From positions 1 through 10,558 of the forward strand of contig JAKPIL010000053.1 in the NCBI GenBank assembly GCA_029549845.1: a stretch of 10,558 nucleotides of DNA. Reading direction: 5' to 3'. Position 1 is the first letter of the stretch, and the number at the start of each line of letters is the position of its first letter. The notes beneath the pieces were generated by a model that saw only the letters and a program-made list of their open reading frames with translations, was not told the DNA's origin and searched no databases. This DNA comes from a bacterium (GTDB lineage Bacteria; Patescibacteriota; Saccharimonadia; Saccharimonadales; UBA4665). Below are positions 1 through 5,907 of the stretch, piece after piece. A program made the translations under genes and the position numbers.

Positions 1-1
1 C

Positions 2-157
2 GTAAAGCTACTGTTCCGTGGTGAAGTAAGCAAGTCGGTTGCAGTAAACCTGCAAGGCGCAAGCGCCAAGGCTGTCGATGCCTTGCAAACCGCTGGTGGC
101 TCGTTTACACAAGTCCCCCGCGTCATGCGTCCCGCAAAGCAAAAAGAAGAAAAGTAA
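2..157 (+). CDS. rplO: 50S ribosomal protein L15, C-terminal 51 residues (5' end outside the window)
   Basis: The frame is open from position 2 to a TAA at 155-157. It encodes the end of an L15-like protein, including KLLFRGEVSKSVAVNL and a segment A-K-A-V-D-A-L-Q-T-A-G-G, matching the family pattern in which the C-terminal part ends with a conserved helix and AGG turn followed by a basic tail. L15 is a late-assembly protein of the large ribosomal subunit. Its position upstream of secY fits the standard spc operon order. Unlike the usual arrangement it is not directly followed by secY: an intrinsic terminator starts 17 nt after its stop and an unrelated transporter gene intervenes. The start codon lies outside the window, so the total length is unknown. 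Confidence 0.88.
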   Translation, partial: VKLLFRGEVSKSVAVNLQGASAKAVDALQTAGGSFTQVPRVMRPAKQKEEK

Positions 158-174
158 CTAAACTTACTCTTCGC

Positions 175-206
175 AAAAAAGTGTCGCCATGCTGCGGCAC
201 TTTTTT
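175..206 (+). terminator. Intrinsic terminator after rplO
   Basis: GTGTCGC (181-187) pairs with GCGGCAC (194-200) through one G-U pair around a 6-nt loop CATGCT. The stem is flanked by A6 (175-180) and T6 (201-206), which extend it with A-U pairs and provide the U-tract. The A-tract on the left also makes it plausible as a bidirectional terminator. It would end the upstream spc-operon transcript before the transporter gene. Confidence 0.88.
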
Positions 207-302
207 ATAGTCGAAAAACGCTATAGAAAATGACGGGAAGGGTTCAAAAGAAGGATCGTACACAGCGACATAACGAAAACTACATTTGCGAGTGGATGAC
301 TG

Positions 303-333
303 TTGCAGTAATGACGCTAACGTTTGCTATACT
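303..333 (+). promoter_or_regulatory. Promoter of the EamA-type transporter gene
   Basis: An extended -10 TGCTATACT lies at 325-333, with TATACT at 328-333. A -35-like TTGCAG is at 303-308 with a long 19-nt spacer. The predicted transcription start is about 340, only a few bases before the ATG at 343, so the message should be nearly leaderless. The 12-mer TGCTATACTGCA recurs exactly in the infA promoter. Confidence 0.65.
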
Positions 334-342
334 GCAGTTGGC

Positions 343-1263
343 ATGAAATCAAAACAAACATGGTTCTGGCTGGCGCTTTTGTCATTTACGCTTGCGGCGC
401 CAAACGCAATGGTTATGCGCTACGCCGTTGGCGAGCTTGACCCGTTCTTGCTCAATGCGCTGCGGTTCGCCATAGTCGCTCTGTGCTGTGCGCCTATCAT
501 ATGGCAAAGCAGAGGCTTATTTACCGGTAAAGCGCTTCGTTCGGTGCTCATAGCCGGTGCGGCTATGTCTGTAGCAGCGCTTACCTTTACGGTGGCACTC
601 GTGCACAGTACGGCTAGTTATGTGAGTATACTGTTGCTTTTGACGCCGGTAGTTCTGGTGTTTTATTCAAATAAGCTTACCGGCGAGCGAATATCGCGGC
701 GGGCGATGGCGGGCATAACGCTATCGGCGCTTGGTGCTGCGGTGATTGTGCTGCTGCCTCTTGCCTTACGGCAAAATACGCCTTTTACATTCTATCCGCT
801 AGCCACACTCCTGTGCGTTCTAAACTGCCTGATATATCCGCTTTCGACCATAGAGATAAAAAAGGCCAATGAAGACCACGGCGTACCTATGTTTGCACTT
901 GTTGGGTTTGTAGCGGTGATAGTGACTGTTGCGAACGTTATCGCCTGGCTTCTCAGTGGTTCAAGCGTGCCGGCGAGCGTATCATGGCAGACGGTGGCCG
1001 GTATATTGTATTCGGCACTCATAATATCGCTGTTTGGGCGAGCGCTAGGCATTTGGAGCTATGAACGGGTCGGCTCAGCTGTCATAAGCGCGCTGACGTA
1101 CTTTGAGGCCCTGGTAGCCGTCATCTTGCCGGTGATATTCTTGCACGAGAAGGTGTCGCTTGAGATGGCCATAGGAGGGTGTCTTATACTGTTTGGCGTG
1201 TTCGTTGTGGAGTACCACAAAAGCACACACCATAAGCATCACCATGCATTTCGGGCGCACTAA
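343..1263 (+). CDS. DMT-superfamily (EamA-type) transporter
   Basis: This is a 306-aa, very hydrophobic protein with about ten predicted membrane segments in two halves (roughly residues 5-135 and 145-290), as in EamA-type drug/metabolite transporters. Family-like features are the N-terminal WFWLALLSFTLAAPNAMVMRYAV helix, the loop FLLNALRFAIVAL, and near the end ALTYFEALVAVILPVIFLHEKVS, which resembles the 'P-x-x-a-x-l-x-g-x-l-l-l-g-E' signature of the second repeat. Substrate cannot be inferred; exporters of metabolites or amino acids dominate the family. I chose ATG 343 over the in-frame 286 because the promoter -10 box sits at 328-333, inside the longer frame. No Shine-Dalgarno sequence is present. 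The C-terminus has an unusual histidine-rich tail (H-H-K-H-H-H then A-F-R-A-H). The gene interrupts the usual rplO-secY adjacency and has its own promoter. Confidence 0.85.
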   Translation: MKSKQTWFWLALLSFTLAAPNAMVMRYAVGELDPFLLNALRFAIVALCCAPIIWQSRGLFTGKALRSVLIAGAAMSVAALTFTVALVHSTASYVSILLLLTPVVLVFYSNKLTGERISRRAMAGITLSALGAAVIVLLPLALRQNTPFTFYPLATLLCVLNCLIYPLSTIEIKKANEDHGVPMFALVGFVAVIVTVANVIAWLLSGSSVPASVSWQTVAGILYSALIISLFGRALGIWSYERVGSAVISALTYFEALVAVILPVIFLHEKVSLEMAIGGCLILFGVFVVEYHKSTHHKHHHAFRAH

Positions 1264-1283
1264 GGTCGTGAGCGGCAATAGTT

Positions 1284-1312
1284 TTGCGCTGGGGTAGTAA
1301 TAAATGTATACT
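1284..1312 (+). promoter_or_regulatory. Promoter of secY
   Basis: TTGCGC (1284-1289) and TATACT (1307-1312) are separated by 17 bp, the best-spaced promoter in the window. The predicted start near 1319 leaves a 5' leader of about 30 nt containing the Shine-Dalgarno AAGGG (1337-1341), 6 nt before the GTG start. Confidence 0.72.
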
Positions 1313-1347
1313 ACCAGGTGAATATTGCTAAGAGACAAGGGTAAAAA

Positions 1348-2886
1348 GTGAACTGGAAGATTATTGGGGCGTCGTTCAAACAGGCAGATATGCGCAAGCG
1401 CATCTTTGGGGTTCTGGCTATACTACTTATTTTTCGTATTCTCGCACACATACCGGTGCCGCTAGCCGACCCGCAAACGCTCAAGCAAGTTCTAACCAAT
1501 CTTTTTAGCTCGCAAGATACTCCGCAGTTTTTGAGCTTTATAAATGTGCTGAGTGGTGGTGCGCTTGCGAACTTCTCTATTATGATTGCCGGACTTGGCC
1601 CGTACATCAATGCCAGTATTATCATGCAGCTGCTCACTAAAGCCATTCCAAAGCTTGAGAACATGCGCAAAGATGGTGAATCTGGCCAGAAACGCATTAA
1701 CCAGTACACAAGGCTACTTACCCTACCTCTCGCTATTATTCAGGCTGTTGGCTCCATATATCTCGTACGTCAGTATGCGCAGCAGGTTGGCGGTATAGGT
1801 GATATTACCGCAAACACATCTATGTGGCAGTGGGTGCTCATGGTCGCAGCCTTGACCGGTGGTTCTATGCTCCTGATGTGGATGGGCGAACTCGTAACGG
1901 AGAAATCAGTCGGCAATGGTATATCGCTGCTCATTACTGTGGGTATCGTGAGTGCGCTGCCAGGCACTATTAGCCAGATAGCATCCAGCATCTACGACGA
2001 GAAAAACAAATGGAATCTGTTTGGGCATGAGCTTCCCATCAACGCACGGGCATTTTGGTATGCCATGGCCATATGTGCTGTGGTGGTGCTGGTGACGTGG
2101 ATAGTCGTTATGCTAAACGAGGCCTCCCGAAGGCTTACGGTGAACTACGCCAAACGGGTGCAGGGCAATAGGGCCTATGGAGGCGTCACGACAACGCTGC
2201 CGGTTAAACTCATTACCGCCGGCGTGGTGCCTATCATCTTTGCCATTGCGTTCCTAAGCGTACCGAGCTTTGTAGGACAGCTTATGACGTCGAGTAGCAC
2301 TCCAAAGTGGCAAGAGCTAGGCCAAAACCTCGTCACATGGTTCCAGAGCCCGACCTCACAGAGCTTTGCGGCTGGCGGCTGGCAGCCATACATCTACCCA
2401 GTCACGTACTTTATGCTTGTATTCCTCTTTACCTTCTTTTACACCAGCATCACGTTTAACAGTAAAGAAATAGCCGAGAACCTGCAGAAACAAGGTGGCT
2501 TTATAGAAGGAGTTCGGTCTGGGCTCCAAACAGAGAAATATCTTTCTAAGACGGTGAATAAGCTCACGCTCTTCGGCGCCATAAGCCTCGGTATCCTCGC
2601 CATCATGCCAATCGTAGCAGAAGCATTCGTGCCACAGAATATTGCGCTTGGACTCGGCGGTACGAGCGTCCTTATCCTGGTGGCGGTTTCGCTTGAAACC
2701 CTTCGTGCGGTTGAGTCACGCGCCCTCATGATTACCTATGACCAGTACAGCCGCGATGACTTCTTCTATGATTCACTTGGCGGCGATGAAATGACTGCAG
2801 TCACTGGGGGCGCACGAGTTCTAAAGTATGTGCCAAAGCCACTCCGCAAACTGCCAGCTAAAATTTCTAGAAAAACTAAGAAGTAA
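1348..2886 (+). CDS. secY: Preprotein translocase subunit SecY
   Basis: This is a 512-aa polytopic membrane protein forming the channel of the Sec translocon. Recognisable features are the N-terminal RKRIFGVLAILLIFRILAHIPVP (first helix), the plug/TM2 segment NVLSGGALANFSIMIAGLGPYINASI (about 66-91), ENMRKDGESGQKRINQYTR (about 105-122), GNGISLLI in TM5, and the cytoplasmic loop RRLTVNYAKRVQGNRAYGG (about 261-279), which contacts SecA and ribosomes in known homologues. The GTG start is supported by an AAGGG Shine-Dalgarno 6 nt upstream. At 512 residues it exceeds the usual 420-445. Part of this is a basic C-terminal tail of about 45 residues after the last helix (468-512, ending K-I-S-R-K-T-K-K). 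It has its own promoter and is followed by infA rather than adk-map. Confidence 0.97.
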   Translation: MNWKIIGASFKQADMRKRIFGVLAILLIFRILAHIPVPLADPQTLKQVLTNLFSSQDTPQFLSFINVLSGGALANFSIMIAGLGPYINASIIMQLLTKAIPKLENMRKDGESGQKRINQYTRLLTLPLAIIQAVGSIYLVRQYAQQVGGIGDITANTSMWQWVLMVAALTGGSMLLMWMGELVTEKSVGNGISLLITVGIVSALPGTISQIASSIYDEKNKWNLFGHELPINARAFWYAMAICAVVVLVTWIVVMLNEASRRLTVNYAKRVQGNRAYGGVTTTLPVKLITAGVVPIIFAIAFLSVPSFVGQLMTSSSTPKWQELGQNLVTWFQSPTSQSFAAGGWQPYIYPVTYFMLVFLFTFFYTSITFNSKEIAENLQKQGGFIEGVRSGLQTEKYLSKTVNKLTLFGAISLGILAIMPIVAEAFVPQNIALGLGGTSVLILVAVSLETLRAVESRALMITYDQYSRDDFFYDSLGGDEMTAVTGGARVLKYVPKPLRKLPAKISRKTKK

Positions 2887-2902
2887 AATACTAGGAAAAC
2901 AC

Positions 2903-2932
2903 TTTACAAGCCGTCGTAAAAAATGCTATACT
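2903..2932 (+). promoter_or_regulatory. Promoter of infA and probably the alpha operon
   Basis: A -35 box TTTACA (2903-2908), an 18-bp spacer and an extended -10 TGCTATACT (2924-2932) lie between the secY stop and infA. The predicted start is about 2939, leaving roughly a 12-nt leader before ATG 2951. No terminator or other clear promoter is seen before the stem-loop at 7331, so this promoter may drive infA through rpsI. Confidence 0.75.
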
Positions 2933-2950
2933 GCATTGACGTAATAAACT

Positions 2951-3172
2951 ATGGCGAGCAACAAGGAAGTAATCGAACTAAACGGCGTGATCGTCGAGAC
3001 CCTGCCGGGTACTCAGTTTCGAGTCGAATTGGAAAATGGCCATCAGATTATTGCACATGTCGCAGGGAAAATGCGGAAACATTTTATTCGCATCGTCCCA
3101 GGTGACGCGGTTACAGTGGAGTTAACTCCGTACGATCTTACCAAAGGTCGTATAACGTACCGTAAAGGCTGA
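2951..3172 (+). CDS. infA: Translation initiation factor IF-1
   Basis: The 73-aa product is a single S1/OB-fold protein of the usual IF-1 length. It shows the family pattern: EVIELNGVIVETLPGTQFRVELENGHQIIAHVAGKMRKHFIRIVPGDAVTVELTPYDLTKGRITYR. IF-1 binds the 30S A site during initiation and assists IF-2 and IF-3. No Shine-Dalgarno sequence precedes the ATG, and the predicted leader is only about 12 nt. The TGA stop overlaps the first bases of a long hairpin that begins the infA-rpmJ intergenic region. The infA-rpmJ-rpsM order matches Gram-positive and chloroplast-type alpha operons. Confidence 0.97.
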   Translation: MASNKEVIELNGVIVETLPGTQFRVELENGHQIIAHVAGKMRKHFIRIVPGDAVTVELTPYDLTKGRITYRKG

Positions 3173-3320
3173 ACTTCTTTGAGATTGGTTCATCCGGACT
3201 GACCTCCTTCTTCAAACCAAGGAGCTCGATGTACGGATCAATCTAAAGGAAGTTCGACCGCAACAGTATCAACTATAAGCAGTGTGTCGTGCACTCGGAA
3301 AAGGAGTACGATCCGTACAT
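3171..3320 (+). promoter_or_regulatory. Structured RNA leader between infA and rpmJ, candidate ribosomal-protein regulatory element
   Basis: This gap is dense in base pairing. An elongated hairpin forms from GAACTTC (3171-3177)/GAAGTTC (3249-3255), TTT (3178-3180)/AAA (3245-3247), AGATTG (3182-3187)/CAATCT (3239-3244) and ATCCG (3192-3196)/CGGAT (3234-3238), capped by CTCCTT (3204-3209)/AAGGAG (3219-3224). ATGTACGGATC (3229-3239) is also perfectly complementary over 11 bp to GATCCGTACAT (3310-3320), which contains the first two bases of the rpmJ start. CTCCTT can also pair with the rpmJ Shine-Dalgarno AAGGAG (3301-3306). A local hairpin GTACG-ATC-... CGTAC (3306-3318) sits between that site and the ATG. 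Mutually exclusive pairings over the ribosome-binding site suggest translational control of rpmJ-rpsM-rpsK-rpsD. By analogy with the S4-bound pseudoknot of the E. coli alpha operon, S4 is a candidate ligand; that part is inference. Confidence 0.55.
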
Positions 3321-3435
3321 GAAAGTACGTGCAAGTGTCAAAAAGATTAGCCCCGACGATAAGATTGTTCGTCGCAAGGGGCGTCTTTACGTTATCAACA
3401 AATTTAAACCAAAGCACAAACAGAGGCAGGGCTAA
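3319..3435 (+). CDS. rpmJ: 50S ribosomal protein L36, zinc-free form
   Basis: This 38-aa reading frame starts MKVRASVKK and ends PKHKQRQG, the near-invariant ends of bacterial L36, and has the standard length. L36 is a small late-assembling protein of the large subunit. The canonical zinc ligands C11, C14 and C27 are replaced by S11, D14 and N27; only the histidine at 33 remains. This is therefore a 'C-minus' L36 that should not bind zinc. The Shine-Dalgarno AAAAGGAG (3299-3306) is 12 nt from the ATG, longer than usual, but the 13 bases from 3306 to 3318 can fold into a hairpin that shortens the physical distance. The next gene, rpsM, begins 3 nt after the stop, which suggests translational coupling. 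Confidence 0.96.
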   Translation: MKVRASVKKISPDDKIVRRKGRLYVINKFKPKHKQRQG

Positions 3436-3438
3436 GCT

Positions 3439-3828
3439 ATGGCAGCACGAATCTCTGGGGTAACCATCCCCGCTGAAAAACAGGTCTGGGTCGCCTTGAC
3501 ATATGTTCATGGCATCGGACCAAAAACAGCCGATGATATCTTGGCGACCGCCAAAGTCGAGCGAACCGTACGGGTCAAAGACCTTACGGACGCAGAAGTT
3601 GGCCGTATTCAGGAGTACATCAACGAGCACCTCACCGTCGAAGGTGAGCTGCAGCGTATTGTGAGCGGTAACATCAAGCGTCTCAAAGACATTGGGAGCT
3701 ACCGTGGCATCCGTCACAAGAACAACCTACCATCACGAGGTCAACGGACAAAAACCAATGCCCGCACTCGTCGCGGAAGGAAAATAACCGTCGGGGGCAC
3801 GGCGAAGAAAGTCGCAAGTAAGACCTGA
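3439..3828 (+). CDS. rpsM: 30S ribosomal protein S13
   Basis: The 129-aa product has the S13 signature: MAARISGVTIPAEKQVWVAL at the N-terminus, THVHGIG-like TYVHGIGPKTADDIL (about 21-35), and the basic C-terminal segment SYRGIRHKNNLPSRGQRTKTNARTRRGRK that runs into the 30S head and toward the P-site tRNA. S13 contacts the large subunit through intersubunit bridges and S19. It starts 3 nt after the rpmJ stop with only a weak purine-rich stretch (AGGCAGGG) upstream, so it is probably translated by coupling to rpmJ. Its position matches the standard alpha operon. Confidence 0.97.
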   Translation: MAARISGVTIPAEKQVWVALTYVHGIGPKTADDILATAKVERTVRVKDLTDAEVGRIQEYINEHLTVEGELQRIVSGNIKRLKDIGSYRGIRHKNNLPSRGQRTKTNARTRRGRKITVGGTAKKVASKT

Positions 3829-3830
3829 TG

Positions 3831-3897
3831 CATACACGAAACAAATTAGCTTGCAGCAATGCTGCGGCGAGTATGGTTCATAACTCATGCTTCATGA
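3831..3897 (+). other. Hairpin-bearing rpsM-rpsK intergenic segment
   Basis: The 91-nt gap is long for this cluster. CATAC (3831-3835) can close with GTATG (3871-3875) around an inner hairpin GCAGC (3853-3857)/GCTGC (3861-3865) extended by two G-U pairs. A second hairpin is TCATG (3885-3889)/CATGA (3893-3897). There is no T-tract, so neither is a terminator. They may modulate rpsK translation or mark an mRNA processing site; the sequence does not decide. Confidence 0.35.
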
Positions 3898-3919
3898 CAC
3901 TGCGAACGGAGAAAGCATA

Positions 3920-4324
3920 ATGGCAGATACACCTACAAACAATACCGTAGCCAAGAAAAAGAAGGCTAAGCGCAGCGTATCGGCTGGCCAGCTGCACATT
4001 CAGGCTACCTTCAATAACACCATCGTTACCCTCACCGATGCACAGGGCGGCGCTCTGGCAGCATCAAGCGCCGGTGCGTGTGGTTTCCGCGGTTCTAAAA
4101 AAGGTACCGCTTACGCTGCACAAATTGCCGCTGAAAAGGCTGGCACCATTGCAAAGCAAACATACGGTCTTGGCAAAGTTGCCGTGTTCGTAAAAGGCGT
4201 TGGCCTCGGCCGTGACGCTGCTATACGTGCGATGCAAACCGTTGGCATCGGGATTGATACAATCACCGATGTAACTGGTGTGCCGCACGGTGGCGTTCGC
4301 CCCAAGAAAGCGAGGAGAGTCTAA
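3920..4324 (+). CDS. rpsK: 30S ribosomal protein S11
   Basis: The 134-aa product is S11, a platform protein of the 30S subunit near the mRNA exit. Recognisable blocks are GQLHIQATFNNTIVTLTDAQGGALAASSAG (about 23-52), GFRGSKKGTAYAAQIAAEKAG, VFVKGVGLGRDAAIRAM and the C-terminal DVTGVPHGGVRPKKARRV. ATG 3920 was chosen over the in-frame ATG 3887 because GGAG (3908-3911) sits 8 nt upstream and the encoded N-terminus (MADTPTNN then a lysine-rich stretch) has family length. The motif normally read P-H-N-G-C-R-P is P-H-G-G-V-R-P here, so the asparagine that becomes isoaspartate in E. coli S11 is absent. The stop lies 3 nt before rpsD. Confidence 0.97.
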   Translation: MADTPTNNTVAKKKKAKRSVSAGQLHIQATFNNTIVTLTDAQGGALAASSAGACGFRGSKKGTAYAAQIAAEKAGTIAKQTYGLGKVAVFVKGVGLGRDAAIRAMQTVGIGIDTITDVTGVPHGGVRPKKARRV

Positions 4325-4327
4325 ACC

Positions 4328-4945
4328 ATGGCACGTGATACTCAATCAATCGTTAAGATGTCTCGCCGTGAAGGCTATGCCCTTCACCCCAAGGCACACA
4401 AAGCGTTGGCAAAGCGCACCAGCAAGCCTGGTCAGGCCGCCAATGCTCGTATGCGCAACAAGCCAAGCCAGTACTCACTCCAGCTTCGCGAGAAGCAGAA
4501 GGTGAAGCGGCTCTACGGCTTGCTGGAAAAGCAGTTTAGCAACCTTATGGCCGAAGCGTCTCGTACGCCCGGTCAGTCTGGTGCCACACTACTGCAGTAC
4601 CTCGAACGTCGTCTTGACAATACTGTCTACCGCGCTGGGTTTGCACCAAGCCGGCGTGCAGCTCGTCAGCTCGTCACCCATGGTCACTTTATGCTAAACG
4701 GCCGCCGTGTCGACATCCCATCCATTCGCGTCCGCGAAGGTGACCTTGTCGAACTACGTCCACGAAGCAAAGAAAGTGAATACTTCAAGAAACTCGATGA
4801 CATTAGTCCAGTGCCGAGCGCTATTCCTACCTGGCAGTCAGTTGATCGCAAGAAAATTCAGCTAAAAGTGACCGGCTTGCCCGTTCGCGACGATGCTGAG
4901 CCGGAAATCAATGAACAACTAATTGTCGAGTACTACTCACGCTAA
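4328..4945 (+). CDS. rpsD: 30S ribosomal protein S4, zinc-free form
   Basis: This 205-aa protein is S4, a primary 16S rRNA binder that nucleates 30S assembly and in several bacteria represses its own alpha operon. The N-terminus MARDT...MSRREG corresponds to the usual MARYtGPkCrlCRREG, but it has no cysteines, so the N-terminal zinc site found in many S4 proteins is missing. The S4 RNA-binding domain is clear: YLERRLDNTVYRAGFAPSRRAARQLVTHGHFMLNGRRVDIPS (about 91-132), then the C-terminal extension ending NEQLIVEYYSR. The start is supported by GAGGAG inside the end of rpsK (4312-4317) at about 10 nt. Its place before rpoA is standard. Confidence 0.97.
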   Translation: MARDTQSIVKMSRREGYALHPKAHKALAKRTSKPGQAANARMRNKPSQYSLQLREKQKVKRLYGLLEKQFSNLMAEASRTPGQSGATLLQYLERRLDNTVYRAGFAPSRRAARQLVTHGHFMLNGRRVDIPSIRVREGDLVELRPRSKESEYFKKLDDISPVPSAIPTWQSVDRKKIQLKVTGLPVRDDAEPEINEQLIVEYYSR

Positions 4946-4968
4946 GGAAAGGACGTTTCGTACCCATT

Positions 4969-5907
4969 ATGTCAAAGATGATTCATACTCCCAGCCTCGT
5001 AGCTGTCGACGACCACAGTGCAACAAGCAGTACTTTTGTGATTGAACCGTTGCAAAACGGCTACGGCATGACGCTTGGGAACAGCCTTCGCCGCGTCTTG
5101 CTTTCGAGCATTGCTGGCGCTGGTATCACCAGCTTCAAAATAGATGGTGTCACACACGAATTTACCACCATCAAAGGTGTTAAAGAAGATGTTGTCGCTA
5201 TCATGCTTAACCTCAAGCGCCTTCGTTTCCGCGTATACGGTGACGATGCGCAAACTGTACGCATTACCAAAAAAGGTAAGGGCGTTGTTACGGGCAAAGA
5301 TATCCAGGGTAACGCCGATATTGAGGTCGTAAACCCAGACCAAGTCATTGCTACCATCGATGACGACAAGGCGTCACTCGTAATCGACCTCGTTGTCGAA
5401 ACTGGCCGTGGCTACCGCAGTATCGAAGAAAGCACTGCTAAGAAGCAGAGCGACTTCGTTGCCCTCGATACCATGTTTGGTCCAGTGGCTCGCTGCCGCT
5501 ACAAGGTAGACAAAACCCGTGTTGGCCAAATGACCGACCTCGATAAACTGAGCGTTACCATCGATACGGACGGTACTATCACTCCACGTGATGCTTTCGA
5601 AGAAGCCGCTGCAATCTTGGTGAACCAGTACGCAGCACTTGCGGGCAAAACCCGCATGCCCCTTCCAGAAGTTGCAGCCGCAACCAAAGAAGGTGGAGAG
5701 CTCAGTACTGATGACGGCTCAATGCTGAACACCAGCATTGAAGACCTCAGCCTTACCGCCCGCACCACAAATGCACTCGTGAATAACGACATTCACACCA
5801 TTCAGGATTTGTTTGCGCTAAGCGACGCTGAACTCCGTGACCTTAAAGGTTTCGGTAGCAAGGCGCTTGATGAAGTCAAAGATAAATTGGCGGAACTGGA
5901 GCTTTAG
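4969..5907 (+). CDS. rpoA: DNA-directed RNA polymerase subunit alpha
   Basis: The 312-aa product has both alpha domains. The N-terminal dimerisation and assembly domain shows FVIEPLQNGYGMTLGNSLRRVLLSSIAGAGITSFKIDGVTHEF (about 23-65) and KGVKEDVVAIMLNLK. A linker around 238-256 joins the C-terminal domain EDLSLTARTTNALVNNDIHTIQDL...LKGFGSKALDEVKDKL. By residue number, R265, N268, G296 and K298 coincide with the E. coli residues that contact UP elements and activators, while K271 and S299 are replaced by V and A. The purine-rich AAGGAAAGGA (4944-4953) lies 15 nt from the ATG, a long spacing; ATG 4978 is an alternative start but lies even further away. The rplQ ATG follows the TAG stop with no gap. 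Confidence 0.97.
   Translation: MSKMIHTPSLVAVDDHSATSSTFVIEPLQNGYGMTLGNSLRRVLLSSIAGAGITSFKIDGVTHEFTTIKGVKEDVVAIMLNLKRLRFRVYGDDAQTVRITKKGKGVVTGKDIQGNADIEVVNPDQVIATIDDDKASLVIDLVVETGRGYRSIEESTAKKQSDFVALDTMFGPVARCRYKVDKTRVGQMTDLDKLSVTIDTDGTITPRDAFEEAAAILVNQYAALAGKTRMPLPEVAAATKEGGELSTDDGSMLNTSIEDLSLTARTTNALVNNDIHTIQDLFALSDAELRDLKGFGSKALDEVKDKLAELEL

Noticed and set aside
3253..3279. A possible promoter before rpmJ (TTCGAC and TATAAG)
   Set aside because: The spacer is 15 bp, the -35 match is poor, and the TATACT type used elsewhere in the window is absent. The region is better explained as a transcribed structured leader.
3238..3717. A 159-codon open frame on the minus strand
   Set aside because: It lies opposite rpmJ and rpsM, which are unmistakable, and its translation resembles no protein. 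It is a coding shadow. The same applies to the minus-strand frames opposite secY, rpoA, rplQ and trpS.
3887..3919. Upstream start for rpsK
   Set aside because: It has no ribosome-binding site and lies in a hairpin, while GGAG at 3908-3911 points to ATG 3920.
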